Positions 35,319-57,200 of a stretch of 64,000 bases of DNA are shown one piece after another. The position numbers and the translations under genes were made by a program. Numbering within the stretch: position 1 is the first letter of the stretch; every line of letters begins with the position of its first letter. The notes beneath the pieces are model-generated. The model ran no database searches and was not told where the DNA came from. It saw only the letters and a program-made list of their open reading frames with translations. Where the stretch lies: positions 126,001 through 190,000 of the forward strand of contig JACVTC010000158.1 of NCBI GenBank assembly GCA_016946835.1. The letters are read 5' to 3'. The stretch is from Neocallimastix lanati (nom. inval.). Its lineage: Eukaryota; Neocallimastigomycota; Neocallimastigomycetes; Neocallimastigales; Neocallimastigaceae.

Positions 35319-35906
35319 GGAAGGAATATAATATAAAAAAATAATAATATTAAGTTATAATACATTTTACAAAGAAATCTATTTATTAAATAAAAAAAAA
35401 TTATTATATATATAATAAATATAATAAAATTAATAAAAATGTTTATTAAAAGGCCTTTTTGTTATTTTTCATTGAGTATTTTTATTTTATTCAAGTAATT
35501 AATTAATGTTATAGTAAATGATATGGTGTAATTCTGTTGTGCCTCTTTTTTTATTATAAATTTCCTATTTTATATTGTTTTAATTTAAAGGTTTCATTTT
35601 AGTATTATATAAACACGAAATTAACAAAAATTTAAATTTATGTTTATATAACTTGTTTTGTAAAAAGGAATTTTTGAAGACTTGGAGTACTTGATATTTT
35701 TTTTTTTAGGATAAATTTTGTTAATAATAAAACATAAAATTTTAAAAAAAAAAAAAAAAATCAAACATCTATATATTATATATAAAAATATATTATTTTT
35801 ATATCTATGTTTTATATTATTATATTTTATTTTTTTAATCTTTTATATTTATATATATAGTAATTAACATGTTCAGTAAGTATTGTATTTTTTTATTATT
35901 TTCCAT

Positions 35907-35937
<31 letters not shown>

Positions 35938-36295
35938 ATGTCTCTTTTTAGTTTTATTATTTAAATCACATATCCTTTTTTCTTCTTCCTTTCCTTTTAA
36001 TAATGTTATATTCATATTTTCTTTCTTATTTCATGTTTCTTTTTTTACATACTTTTTTTCTATGATTCTATTCAGTTTTTCATTTAATAATTTTATCAAT
36101 TATTTAGGTAAGTTTAACATTTATCAATCAGTTAATATTAGTTATATTCAACAATGATAGTTTAAAAACAAATTATTATAAAAAATTTCAGCAAAATTTT
36201 CAATTGCAGATTGCTAAATTTATATCAAACAACAATTTTACAATTATACTACAATCATTTCAATCATTCTTTTTCAATATGAACTCAGATTACAA
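35071..36295. other. AT-rich spacer
   Basis: Poly-A/T tracts. The last 250 bp contain more G+C and may belong to the LINE relic that follows, but no clear frame is seen. Confidence 0.6.
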
Positions 36296-37850
36296 CTTAA
36301 CAAAATTTCATTGAGGCTTTGGTTATAAGTTTAAAAAGTCTTTTATCTAAACAAGTATATTCGCTCTTCCATCCCCACTCTGTTAAATCCAAAAATGGAC
36401 AAGATCTATTTTCCCTTGACGATCAACTTAATTAATGGGATAAATATTATAGAGATTTGTCATTAGATTCTATTGGATATAGTCTTAATAGTGATTATTG
36501 GGAAAATGTTTTCCGTAATAATAAACCTAATCTTATTACATGGAAAAATTAATATATCTATTTCATATTCTGATATTAGAAATACTGTACTATCTGTGAA
36601 AAGTAATAAAACACCTAATCCAGATGGTATCCCTATTGAATTTTATAAAGCACTTTTTAAATCAAAGAATTGGAAGAAAGATTCCCTGATGAGGGTAAAT
36701 TCCTTGAAATTATTTAGTATTTGGGAAGGATCATTTTCAAATATCTGGAATTTAACTTCTATTGTGTCTATTCCAGAGAAAGGTGTAGTAATTATATCAC
36801 TATCTCATATATTATTTAACTTGTTTATAAATGATATTTTAAATAATTATTATAAGTATAGTGTGAATATTGGAAATAAAAAAATGTTGTGGTGGTCTTT
36901 TTCAGATGATCTTGTATTAATTATACCAAATGAAGCTAAAATGAAGGCTCCCCTTTGTCATGTATTTAACTGGACTAATAAAAATGAAATTTCCTTCGGT
37001 ATCAATAAAGAAAAATGTGCTACCATGGTTACTAAGGCTTTAAATTTTGCAAATTACGTTTTATCTTTAGATGTATTCTATTCCTAAAGAACTACTTATA
37101 TATATTTAAATATCCCTTTCAATAACAATCTTTCACTCAAACCTATTATTGCCTTTATGGAATCTAAAGTTCATAAATCTTTACATTCATCTCTAGTTTC
37201 TTAAACAATAGGATATATTATTCAATCATATATTATTAGAAAAGCTTTATATTTCGTTCCATTTTTAGGTTTGAATATGACTAATGCATACAAAGTTTAA
37301 ATTCTTATTAATACAAGTTTATTACGGTGTATTGATCCTTTCTCAAGTATTAAAGAAAATGACTCAGTTAAAAATAATGAAAAGAAATTTCATAATAAAT
37401 ATTATATTAAAAATATAATATGTGATTTCCAAATTTTTCCTATTATCTTTGTGCCTCACTTCAAATCAAATGGAGAAATTCTAAATGTATTAAAAAGGAT
37501 CGAATAGAGAATATAGAAAAATTAGAGATGAAAAAATAAAGAAATAAAAAGATGGAATTGAATTATATTGGTCAAATAATGATAAAAGTCAAGGAATTAA
37601 TGGTAAAAATTATGATAAATAAAAATATATTGAAACGAGAAAATTATTCAAGCTCAGCCTTGAATATTCCCAATTTAATTTAGGTTTTTACTAGATTTTA
37701 AGATTAAGATCCGGTTTCAAATACAATACTACTATTGCTATCAGAAATGGTAGGGTTTTTGACAATTGTACATATGTCTGCCCATGCTGTGGTGAAGGTG
37801 AAGGGTCGTTCATCCATTAGATATTCGAATGTTCTTCCTTTTCATTATAT
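36296..37850 (+). pseudogene. LINE (non-LTR retrotransposon) ORF2 relic
   Basis: Islands in changing frames follow the order of a LINE reverse transcriptase. A segment before RT has LNSDYWENVF (36483). The palm start reads NKTPNPDGIPIEFYKALF (36607). WNLTSIVSIPEKG follows, then a deletion that removed the middle of RT (the RQGCPLSP block). LFNLFINDIL and FSDDLVLIIPNEA follow, where FSDD stands for the catalytic YADD. Next is FGINKEKCATM (the thumb). Near 37770-37830 a Cys-rich end reads CTYVCPCCGEGEGSFIH. Many stops and frameshifts occur. A (TTTA)n array begins directly at its 3' end, which could be the relic of a simple-repeat tail. Confidence 0.85.
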
Positions 37851-37856
37851 AGATAA

Positions 37857-38012
<156 letters not shown>

Positions 38013-38560
38013 ATATATTTTGATTTAAATAAATAAAAAAATTGTACTTTATAGATATCATGCTTTTAATAGAAATATTTTATTTATACATAAAATATTT
38101 TATAGTATTGAAATTTTAAAAATATTTGAATTAATTTTAATTTATTTTAAATTAAAAATTTTGATATAATTATATGTAAATATTTAATTCTACATATATT
38201 ATAATATATTGATTCTGTTATAAAATATATAAAATATAGCATCTTAATGAAAGAAAAAACGCTTTTATGTTTTTTTTTTTTTTTTTTTTTGCAATTTCTA
38301 AAATTTAAATTTATTCAATTAATTTTTTTTTGAATATTTTTAAAGGAAAATTTCACATTTCCCTCTTTAATATATATATAATAGAAAAATTATAAAGCAG
38401 GTAATTAAAATTTAAAAGTATAATCAATAATATTAATAATAATAAACTTTAGATTATTTTATAAAAAATTTTAAATTTTAAAAAATTAAAATCAAAATTT
38501 CTGAAAACTTATTTAAAATACAAAGGATAAAGAAAAAAAAAATAATAATTAAAAAAAAAA

Positions 38561-38599
<39 letters not shown>

Positions 38600-38850
38600 A
38601 ATAATGAATAAATTATTAATATTATATTATTAAAAATTATAAATAATTTAATTCGTTTTTACTGTTTTATCATTAATATTGAATATTATTAAAAATTAGA
38701 AAAAAATATTTTTTCAGCATTACATTCTATTAATCATTATATATATTTATTATTAATTCAAAATATAAAATTAATAAATTAATTAAATATTATAGTAGTA
38801 CTTAACTATTATATAATTTTATATATATAATTATATTAATTTAAGAAGAA
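38013..38850. other. AT-rich spacer and PEX5 upstream region
   Basis: Poly-T near 38270 and an (AAAT)n near 38560-38600. No gene seen. The PEX5 promoter should lie in the last few hundred bases; no distinct box can be named. Confidence 0.6.
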
Positions 38851-41390
38851 ATGTCTTTTCAAGATCTTGTCGGTTCAGGTAGTGCCTGTTCAACAGGTAA
38901 TTCTGCTATGAAATTCGCTGACCATTTAGAAAAAAATAAATTTAATGTAAATAGCTTTTAATTAAATATTTTATTTTTAAATTATTATAATAACAAAATT
39001 TTAATATAATGATTCATTATTAAATTTTTAAGGCATTTCAAAGACCAGGACCTCGAGATGATTTTAATAATGTAATTAAAATGATAAATGTATAATAATA
39101 ATAATATTATGGCAATAAAATTAATTTTAATCTTTGAAAAAAAAAAAAAAATTGAAAAAAAAAAAATTTAACAATATGTAAATGTGATATTAAAAATATA
39201 GATGGTAGTTAGACCACCACCACCAAATATGGCCGATCAACAAGTACATAATTAATCAAAAATGAATAAATATTAATATATATTCAACATGTTTTTATTT
39301 TTAAGATTCTTTTCTAATATATCAGTAAAGTAACAAAGAAATATTATTTAATTTTTATAATTTTAAAGTTAGTAAACGAATTTTTCGAAAAACAAAAAAA
39401 TGATGCTATGTTAGATTCATTTAAGTTTAATGAAATGAATAATGAATTAAATAATGTTATTCACGCACCTCCTCCACCACCTGCTCAATTAACTTGTAAA
39501 TCATCTTCAATAAATCAATAATTAATAATTACTATATTATTCTTATAAAAAAATATAAACTGAAATTTATTTTAATTTTTTTTTTTTTTTATGTTTAAAA
39601 AAAATATATATATTATTCTATATATTATGCTATTTATATATTTATATATTATATTATATTTCAATTATTTCGTATACTCATTAAACTACAAAAGCTAATT
39701 GGGCAAATGAATTTTCAATGAATAATACTAATTTTTTACCTGCACCACAATTATCTCATGAAGAAGAAAAAGTTTTTGAAAATGCATTTAATGAAGCTAT
39801 TAAGCAACATCAAGGTTAATATAACATATAAAATTATAAAATTTAAAGATAAAATTATAAAAATTACTGTGTTTAAATAAATAATTACATAATTTAAAAT
39901 AACAATAAACATTTGTATTAATTCTTAACATTAACATTATTTCAATTAACGAAAAAAAAAAAAAAAAAAAAAAAAAAAAACATAATTGATATAAATTAAA
40001 AAAAAAAAAAAAAAATAGAATTGGAATGGCAAAATGAATTTATATATCAAGAAAATCTTGCAGGTCCAGTATTACAAAAAGATGAAATTCAAGAATTTGA
40101 AAAAATATATGAACAACATGCTAATCAATTAAATGATGATGAATGGACTCAACAATTCCAGGAAATTGAAAAAACTTTAAATAATGAAAGTAAAGGTAAA
40201 GATAAAGATGAAGAATATCTTAATTGGAAAGAAGAATTTGAAAAGAATGCATATGCTTCATTTGATCAACTTAATGATGATGAAAATCATGATTTTGATG
40301 ATGCATGGGAAGATGCTCAAGCAAATGCTTGGGAAAAAGAATTTGAAGAATATGAAGCCAGTGATGAATTAATAGCTGATCCTGATCCAGTAACAGGACC
40401 ACTTGAACCATATACTTTTGAAGTTATAAATCCATATTTAGATAATCCAAATGCATATGAAGAAGGTTTAAAATTACTTGAAACTGATGGAAGTTTATCA
40501 ACTGCTGCTTTAGCATTTGAAGCTGTTGTTCAAAAGGATCCAAAAAACAGTGAAGCTTGGCTTCATCTCGGTAATATTCAAGCTGAAAATGAAAAAGAAC
40601 GTCCAGTAAGTTTTTAAATTTAAATAAAATTTAGAAAAATAGTTTTCTTTAAAATTATATAATATTATTATATATATATTGAGATTATAACATTAATATA
40701 TATATAATAATTTATTTAATATTAAAATTTTTTGAAAATTATTACAATTTTTTTTTTCTTTTTTATTTGATATATATAAATAATAACTAAAAGGCTATTG
40801 CAGCATTACAAAGAGCAGTTCGTGAAAATCCAGAAAATTTGGAAGCTTTAATGGTATAAATATTACATATAAATGACATAAAAGAGACAATTAATAAAAA
40901 AAAATATTTTTTTATATAATTAATATATAAACTGATTTATTAATTTTAAATATTTATAATTTAGTCTTTAGCTATTAGTTATACCAATGAAGCTATGAAT
41001 TTAGAAGCATATAGTACACTTGAACGTTGGATTAAAGTTCAATACCCACAAGTAGTTAAAAACAATATAAGAAGGACTCAAATTTCACATGATCATATTA
41101 TTTCATTATTTTTAGAGGCGGCAAGACTTGGTCCAGCAGAGGCCGTTCACAAAACACCTGAATCAGAAGCTTTAGCATTTGATCCAGATGTACAAACAGG
41201 TCTTGGTGTATTATTCTTTAATAACTTTGATTTTGATAAGGCAGTGGATTGCTTTAAAGCAGCTCTTTCTGTACGTCCAAATGATTATTTACTTTGGAAT
41301 AGACTTGGTGCCACTCTTGCTAATTCGGGACGTTGCGAAGAAGCAAGTAATGCTTATTATCAAGCTTTAGAACTTAAACCAAGTAAGTGA

Positions 41391-41431
<41 letters not shown>

Positions 41432-41485
41432 TTCTTTAAAAAAAGAAAAAAGGATAATATAATAAATAATAATAATAATAAAAAT

Positions 41486-41548
<63 letters not shown>

Positions 41549-42061
41549 AAGGAAAAATAAAATAAATAAAAAAAAAAAATAAATTTTAAATAAAAAATTA
41601 ATTTATTAATATAATAAATATAATATAAAAATAAATAAATAAATAAATAAAGCTTTTGTAAGATGTAGATATAATCTTGGTATTGCATGTATGAACATTG
41701 GTTGTTATAAAGAAGCTGTTGAACATTTCTTGGGTGCTTTAAGTATGCATATAATTCGTTATGGTAAAGATGGAAAGGGTGATTATGCTGGTGTTAACAT
41801 TTCAGATAGTATGTGGGAAACTCTAAGGTATGATATTTCAAAGTTTTATTAGTGATAAAAATAATAATAATAAAATTTTTAATAAATATAATTATTCAAA
41901 CTTAAAATATAAAATATATATTCTTTTCCTATTTTATTTAATTAATATATATATTTAAATATAATAGACGTACATTTGTTTTAATGGAAAGACATGATCT
42001 TGCAGAATTAGCCCACGCAAATACTGATTTAAGTGTATTTGAAAAAGAATTTGAATTTTAA
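38851..42061 (+). CDS. PEX5: peroxisomal targeting signal 1 receptor PEX5, ten exons
   Basis: My model joins 38851-38946, 39033-39071, 39202-39243, 39369-39495, 39695-39814, 40019-40605, 40794-40853, 40965-41382, 41653-41827 and 41968-42061. All junctions are GT-AG and in frame, giving 585 aa. The N-terminus MSFQDLVGSGSACSTGNSAM holds the conserved Cys (residue 13) that is mono-ubiquitinated for receptor recycling. The first half has five WxxxF-type motifs for PEX14/PEX13 docking: WANEF, WQNEF, WTQQF, WKEEF and WEKEF. From about residue 310 follow TPR repeats (AFEAVVQKDPKNSEAWLHLG; ALQRAVRENPENLEALMSLA; CFKAALSVRPNDYLLWNRLG; AYYQALELKPTFVRCRYNLG) that bind C-terminal SKL-type signals. Length and order are those of a complete cytosolic import receptor. 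The junction between exons 1 and 2 is the least certain. Confidence 0.95.
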
Positions 42062-42258
42062 ATTAATTTACGAACTCATTATAATAAATACTAAAATAAA
42101 CAATAAAAAAAACAATAATATTATTAATGATAAATATTTAATCTAAAAATAATATATAGATAAAAATAGAAATAATAATAATAATAATAATAAAATAGAA
42201 ATGATAAATATGATAAACATATATTTATCAATATAGTAATATAGAAGCATAAAATAAA

Positions 42259-42302
<44 letters not shown>

Positions 42303-42312
42303 CAACAACAAC

Positions 42313-42374
<62 letters not shown>

Positions 42375-42399
42375 TAATAATAATAATAATAATAATATG

Positions 42400-42440
<41 letters not shown>

Positions 42441-42550
42441 AAAAATAAATATCGTTTGAAACTCTACTTCATTCAAAAACTTTAATATACTCCACACTAT
42501 TATCATAATATTTTATAAATTTTTTTTTTTTACTAGATATTATAGAGTAT

Positions 42551-42589
<39 letters not shown>

Positions 42590-43551
42590 TAATAAATAAA
42601 ACTTATTTTAAAATATTCTATCTTTTATTTATTATTATAAATTTAATAAAGTTATTCTCTAAGTCTAAAAAAAAAAAAAAAAAAAAAAAAATCTTTTATT
42701 TATTTTATTATAAATTAGTAAAATAAAAAAAAATAAAATAAAATAAAATAAAAAAATTATATATAATAAATAAATTCATATATATTTAGTTATCTTACTA
42801 AATAATAAAAAAAAAATATTTTTAAATTATTAAAAGAAATGATTAAAATTAATATATACTTAATTTGTTTTAATAAGGTTTTTTTTTTTGGATTACTGAT
42901 ATGATACTTCATAATATATATATAAAATGAAAAATTAGAATTATTAAATTTTTTATTTTATATATTTTATATCTTTAATATCTAATAATATTTATGTATT
43001 TATGAAATGTAATTTATAATTTATTATTAAATTGTTAAATTTATTTTTTGTAGTATTTTGAAGATTCATTTTGTAGAAATACATTTTATATACATTTTAT
43101 CTTTATTTTTTATTTTTTATTTTTTATTTTTTATTTTTTTATTTTTTTTTCATTTTAATATATATGTATTTATATATATATATAAATATATATATATAAT
43201 ATTTATAAATAAATATTTTTTTTTTCATTAATTAATATTAAATTTATATATATATGTTTTTCTTCTTTATTTCAGAAATTCAAAAACATCATTAAAATTT
43301 TTTATTAGAAAAACTTTACAGTAAAAGAAAAATATAAATTATAAGCATTATTAATGTATATTACTAAATAAAATGATTCCTTTTTCATTAAAAAAATAAA
43401 GAATTTACTATACATTATTATTCTTATTATTATTATTCTTATTATTTATTCTTATTCTTATTATTATTATTATTATAAATACTAATATTAAATATATAAA
43501 ATAAATATAAAAAATTTTTATTCATAAAATTGAATAAAATTGAATAGAATA

Positions 43552-43610
<59 letters not shown>

Positions 43611-43660
43611 ATGTAAAGTTTTCATTTTTCTAGTATATTTAATATTTTCGAATTTATTAT
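42062..43660. other. convergent 3' flanks of PEX5 and the coiled-coil gene
   Basis: (AAT)n at about 42258-42395, poly-A runs at 42400, 42556 and 42666, and poly-T at 43577-43609. These arrays probably hold the 3' ends of both convergent transcripts. No gene seen. Confidence 0.7.
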
Positions 43661-50352
<6,692 letters not shown>

Positions 50353-50405
50353 ATGATAATTATATTAATATATAGATATAATAACAAAAGAAAAATAAAA
50401 AGAGG

Positions 50406-50446
<41 letters not shown>

Positions 50447-50952
50447 AGAAAAAGATATTAATTTAACATAAATATCAGTTTTTATTATTAAAAAATAAAA
50501 AAATAAAATAAAATAAAGAAGATATTCTTATTTATCTATATAAAATATAAAATATATTGATATAATAATAATACTTTTCATTCAAGGCTTGGTTATTTAT
50601 TAATTCTGAATTATTATCTTATGTATTATATAATATATAAATTTATATATAATAATAATTGAAGATAAAAAAAATATATATATATACAATTTACATTATA
50701 AAATTTTAATTTATGAAATGTTTAATTGAGAAATACGTATATATTTTAATATTTCATAAATATTATAATTTCCGATATATAATAATATATAATGCTAGCA
50801 TATCATACTTTTATTTAAAATATCCATAGAGAATGAAAAAAGTTAATGGAATGCTTATAAATATATATACTCTTATTAATAATAGGATTATAATTTTTTT
50901 TAAAAAATAAATATGTAAAAATAATTAATTATTAAATAATAATAAAAATAAA

Positions 50953-51002
<50 letters not shown>

Positions 51003-51309
51003 AATTTTTATAAATTTTTAATATAAAAATTAAAGTATATTAATAATTTAAAAAAAAAAAAATTGATATAATTTTAATTATTTTATAAAATAATAATTAT
51101 TATATATAATATATTAAAATATAATAATACATAAAGATTAGAAAATATATTTATAATATATTTCTTATTAGTTAAAATAATTAAATCTACATATATGATA
51201 TATTTTTCATTTAAATAAGACCTTTTTTATTTTTTAAATTTCAAGTATATATTATATTAATAAAAAAGATTTTTAATTTATAATTTATATAAAATCTATA
51301 TTTTTTTTT

Positions 51310-51366
<57 letters not shown>

Positions 51367-51413
51367 ATTTTACAATTTTAAAAATAAATACTTCAATTAT
51401 TTAAAAATAAAAA

Positions 51414-51447
<34 letters not shown>

Positions 51448-53452
51448 TAAAATTAATATAATATAATATATTTCAATTTATTATATTCGATAGATAAATA
51501 AAATTTTTAATTATTAAAAAATTTTAAAATTAATTAAAAAAGTGTGTTTTTTTATATATTTTATAAATATAAATAAATTTATTTTAAAAAAAAAAAAAAT
51601 TCATATTGTTAATTACTTTGTACCAAAATGATAAATAATCATTTCAATTAACTTAATTGAAATTATTGAACAAACATTAATTTTTTACATAAATATAATA
51701 AACAAAAATATAGTATTGTTCAATATAAAAAAAAAAGAATCAATATTATATATATGTATTTTATATAATTATACAATCATATTAATTATATAAAAATTCG
51801 CCTAAAGGAGCGAAATTATTTTTATATAATATTAATTTCTAATAGATTATTTTTTAAATCAAATGAATAAATTAAAATAATATATATATATCTTTATTAA
51901 TAGTTATGATTAGGTTCAATTTGCATAGTAATTTAAACACAAAATATATATATATATATAAAAACATATAAAGATATTAAATATTAATTAATTTAAAATA
52001 TATATATATTTATTAAATTAGATTTAAAATACTTAAATTATTATTATAATAATTTAAAAATTAAAAATAATATAAAAATAAAAAAAAAAATAATACTAAT
52101 ATTAAATAATAAAAACAATAATTAAAAAAAAATCATTCTTGTATATTTCAAGCTTAATATTTAAATATATATATATATAATATAAATATTATTAATTAAA
52201 TATAAAGAATAAAATCAAATGATTATTTTATCTTTGTTTTTATGTTGTTTTATTATTCTAGAATTAATATCATTTTTAGTATAATATAAAAAAAATAAAA
52301 ATAAAAAAATAATATATTAATATTATAATCTCAAAGATGAATAATAATAATGATTAAAGTATTTTTTTTAACATTATACTTACAAAATAATAACATAGTA
52401 TTTTCTATATAATGATTTAGAGTATTTTGTAACTCCAAGAAGAAAAAATAAAAATAAAAAATTTAAATATTATTTATATAGATTTATAAACTTTATTTTA
52501 TTAATAGTGATATTTTTTTTCTTTTTAAGTTTATATATAATAAATAATACAATTTAAATAATATAAAAAAAAAAAATCAATCTACTTAAAAAGCATACTT
52601 GTATATATAATATATATGTTGAAATAATACTTTTTTTTAATTTAGTATATAATTATATATAAGTAGTTTTATTTATTATAATTTTTAAATATATATATTA
52701 GTTTATTTTATTAATTTCTTATAAAAAAATAAATATTTATAATAGTTTTTAACAATTAAAATTATAAAATTTTAAATAAACAATAATAATAGTCTTTAAC
52801 AATAAAAATTTAAAGTAAAAATTTAAAAAAAAAATAATAATAATAATAATAATCAATTTTTTTTTAATTTATTTTTATTGTAAATTTGAACAATTTTAAA
52901 TATTAATCAATATTTATATTTATGATATATTTAAATAACATGATTAAAAATGATATTTTATCATTTTTTAGGGTTGATACAGTTAATGTTAAAAAATTCA
53001 TATAAGCAATAAAAAATAATAAATAAAAAAAAATTTTATTATATAAAAAAATTATAATAATAATTATAATAAAATTATAAATGTAATTTTGTGTAACTTT
53101 TTATATATATATTAATTTTTTTTTAAAAAAAAAAAAAGGAAATTTTAATCAAAAATACTGTTCCAAAAAAAAAAGTTTCAAAATGAAAAAAAATTAAATT
53201 TCAATGTTATTATTGAAACAGTTTATTATACATCTATTTTAATAGATTAATAAATATATAATATATTGTAATAATTATTTAAGATTTTACAAAAAAAATT
53301 TTTTTTTTTTTTTTTAAAATTAAAAATATTTGAACTTTTTTTCTTCTTTTTATTTAAATATTAATTGTTAAATTAGTAAAATTATTAATATAATATTGAT
53401 GATTATATATAAATATATATACATGAAGTAAAAATAAAATAAAAAAAAGAAG

Positions 53453-53485
<33 letters not shown>

Positions 53486-53905
53486 GATATAACTACTATT
53501 AATTCTCTACTTAAGAAAAATAATAATAGATTCTATAAATAATAAAAATTAAATAAAAATATAAAAATAAAGAAAATAAAAAAGATAAAAAATTAAAAAA
53601 TAAATTAAAAAATACAATAAAAAAAAAAAAAAAAAAAGTAATTTAAATATTGATTATACTAGCAATTAACATCTATTTTTTAACTAAAAAATAAAAATAA
53701 AGTGTAAATAAATATAAATATATATATTAGAAAATAATCAAATATAAATATTTAAAAAAGTATATTTATTTTAATGGTTTAAATTATAAAATATAATATA
53801 TTTTATAATGTTAGGGTATATCATATTTCATTTCATTTTTTTTTTTTTTTAATATAACATTGATATGTATATGATTTGACTTTGAATTTTTTTTTTTTTG
53901 TTCTC

Positions 53906-53908
<3 letters not shown>
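50353..53908. other. gene-poor AT-rich spacer
   Basis: Poly-A runs of more than 40 bases at about 50957-51000 and 51318-51362, with many TA and AAT tracts. No frame with coding character seen on either strand. A missing first exon of the coiled-coil gene could lie near 50353-50900. Confidence 0.7.
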
Positions 53909-53955
<47 letters not shown>

Positions 53956-53981
53956 GTTATTATTATTATTATTATTATTAT
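53909..53981. repeat. (ATT)n tract at the left flank of element C
   Basis: An ATT array with one TGT interruption abuts the 3' LTR of element C. A further ATT array lies at the other end of the element (59204-59259). Confidence 0.95.
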
Positions 53982-54229
53982 TAATAAAAGTTTGTTTTAT
54001 TATTTAATTATTTATTTATTTTATTTATTTATTTATTTATAAGATTTTATAAATAGGTAATTACAAATGTTTAACTTAATTATTTTACATGCATTTATAT
54101 CTTTTGTGGCTTGATTCTAGACTTAATACTTAATTTAATGTTATATTAAATTTAACTATTTTATATTACATTTATATCTATTAGTTTATATTTAATTTAT
54201 TATTATTAAAGTAAACTTAAATCTTAATA
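53982..54229 (-). repeat. 3' LTR of element C
   Basis: Right end fixed by the polypurine tract, left end by the switch to ATT repeat. It matches 58962-59203, with an extra ATTT unit and a 2-bp indel. Confidence 0.92.
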
Positions 54230-54238
54230 CTCCCCCGC
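54230..54238 (-). promoter_or_regulatory. polypurine tract of element C
   Basis: On the minus strand GCGGGGGAG directly precedes the 3' LTR. It differs from the tract of element A (GAGGGGGAG) by one base. Confidence 0.88.
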
Positions 54239-54251
54239 AAATATAATTTTA

Positions 54252-57200
54252 TTATGAAATAAAAATTTTATTTGAAAAATTTAATATTTTCTTTCCATTT
54301 AAATCTTTTGTGAATATGTCAGCAAGCATGTTCTGAGAATCAACATATTCCAATTTAATAATTTTCTTTTCAATATAATCCTTATTAAAATGATATTTAA
54401 TATCAATATGTTTTAACTTCGAATTTAATTCCCCATTTTCAATGCTTGTCTTACTTGCTAAATTGTCCGTGTAAATTGTAATGGTTTTACTAAAATTAAA
54501 TAGTTCATATAAAATATTTCTTAACCATAAAATAGTTTTCAAACATTCAGCGGTACTAACATATTCTGCTTCTGCAGTAGAAGTGGCAACTGTAGATTGT
54601 TTTTTAGAAGACCAAATTAAAGGTGAGTTTCCTAACATAATTATGAAACCAGAAGTAGATTTTCTATCTGTTATATCTCCAGCATAATCAGCATCAGAAT
54701 ATCCAGTTATAGTTCCTATCCCATCGTAATATAATTTGTAATCTACAGTATTGTTTAAATATTTCATAATATTTGTTACTGCTTTCCAGTCGGATACACA
54801 GGGATTTTCAGATTTTCTTGCGGCTTTATGTACGGCATATGTAATATCTGGTCTTGTACATTTTGCTAGAAATATTAGAGATCCAATAGCACTTTTATAA
54901 ATAGTTTTATTAAATGGATCTTTATTTTCAGATATTAAATTATTGCCTGTACATGGCGTATTATTTCTTTTTGTATATTTAATGTTAAATTTTTCTAATA
55001 ATTTTTTAATAAATCCTTTTTGGGAAATAATAAATTTATTTTTAACTTTATCAATTTTTATTCCAAGAATGTATTTTATTGGTTCACATTTTGAAATTTT
55101 AAATTTTCTTTTAATTTTATTTATAATAGAAAAAATTTCATTATCATAACCTGTAATAATCATATCGTCCACATATATGCCTATAATAGCGATTAATACT
55201 CCATTTTCTACCTTTTTAAAAATACATTTTTCAGAATTAAGTTGAACAAATCCATTATCAATGAGAAATTTTGTAATTTTAATATTCCATTGTCGGCCAG
55301 ATTGTTTTAGGCCGTATAGTGCTTTATTTAATAACCAAAATCCTTTTTTGTAATTTACATCCCCTGGAGGAATGGAAACATAAATATTTTTGTCCAAATC
55401 AGCGTTAAGGTAGGCGGCTTTAATATCTAATTGTTGGACATTCCATTTAAACTTTGCGGCAATAAATAGAATTAGTTTAATACAATCAATATTTAATGTA
55501 GGGGAATATGTAAGGTTGAAATCTATTCCCTCTTTTTGACTAAATCTCCTTGCGACCAGTCGTGCTTTAAATTTAATTATATTGTTATCTTCATCAGTTT
55601 TGGTTGTGAATACCCATCTGGTAGAAATCACATTTTTCCCTTTTGGAACGTTTTCAACATAAGTCATTATTTTATTACCATATAGGTTGTTAAGTTCATT
55701 AACAATGGCTTTCTTCCAATATTCCTTATTTTTACAGGTAATCGCGTCGTTATATGTCATAGGAATATTGGTTGATATTGACACTGGGTTCTTAATATAT
55801 TTATAATTTTTACTTTTTGTAACATGTTTATTATTATCATGATGATTTTTCTTTATATGAAATTTATTGTAAATTAAACTTTTATTATGTTTTGTTTGAG
55901 GACTATCAGAATTAATTGCATTAGAATTATTATTAAATAAGGTTTGATTTTGTTCAGAATAATTTTTATTCAACTTATTATTTAGGGTTAGATTTTGTTC
56001 AAAATTATTTTTAATCAACTTATTATTAAATAAGGTTTGATTTTGTTCAAAGTTATTTTTGTTTAAATTATAATTATTAATTAAGATTTGATTTTGTTCT
56101 GAATTGTTTTTATTTAAATTATTATTAAATAAGATTTGATTTATATTATTATAATTTTTTATTTTTTGCTCATTTTTTGAAAAATTTTTATTAATAAAAA
56201 AATTTTTACTTTGATCAAACTTGAAATTATTATTTTTTGCATAATAATGATCGGTTTTATCGTAGTAATTATTATAAAAATTGTTATCTAAATTACCATG
56301 TAAATTATGGTTATTAAAAGTTTTTTGGTAGCGCTTTATAGAGTTAGGACTGTAGTAGTCTGTCTTATATTTATTTTTATTAGAAAATTCAGGATCAATA
56401 TCCATCTTATTTTCATCGGAATTTCTGTTTAAATTTAATTTTTGAAATAAATTATTAACGTCATTTAATTGATAATTAAAATTTTCGTCATTATTATATA
56501 CTGTACTAATTAAATTACTACTGTTTGTTAATTGAGTACTGTTGATGAAATTAAAATTAAAGAAGTTGCTGTTGGATAAATCATTTGTTATATTTTCAGA
56601 AAGAGAAATATTAGCTGGTTCGTCTTCTATGCATTGAATTTCTCTAACACGGTGCATTTTGAAATTTTCATAATCCATGATAAGATAACTATAAGACTGT
56701 TCATCAAATCCCAGAAATATTCCTTTATTTGCATTAGAGTCAAATTTCCCTTTATCTTGAGAGTAATCCTTATAATAAGAAATGCAGCCAAATACTTTTA
56801 TGTATTTTAAATTGACCTTTTTATTGTAAAATATTTCTTCTGGAATTTTATTATCAATACCACTATGTGGTACTTTGTTATATATATAATTAGCGTAGAT
56901 AATGGCAAAATCCCAGAAATTTTCAGATAATTTGCTCCAAAATAATAAGGTTTTAGCGCATGAAATAATGGTTTGATTAAACCTTTCAGCCAGTCCATTA
57001 TTTTCAGGATTATAAGGTGGAGAGTAGATTTTTCTTATTCCATTATTTTTACAAAATTCTAAAATTTTTCTGTTATTGTATTCTCTATCATTATCTGATT
57101 TGAAATATTTAATTTTATTTTCCTTAAAAATGTTATTTAAGAATTTGAACATATTGATGATAATATCAATAGTTTCACTTTTACTTTTTAACAAAAATAT

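Noticed and set aside
42228-42506. Minus-strand poly-Leu/poly-Phe frame
   Set aside because: Translation of AAT and poly-A arrays downstream of PEX5.
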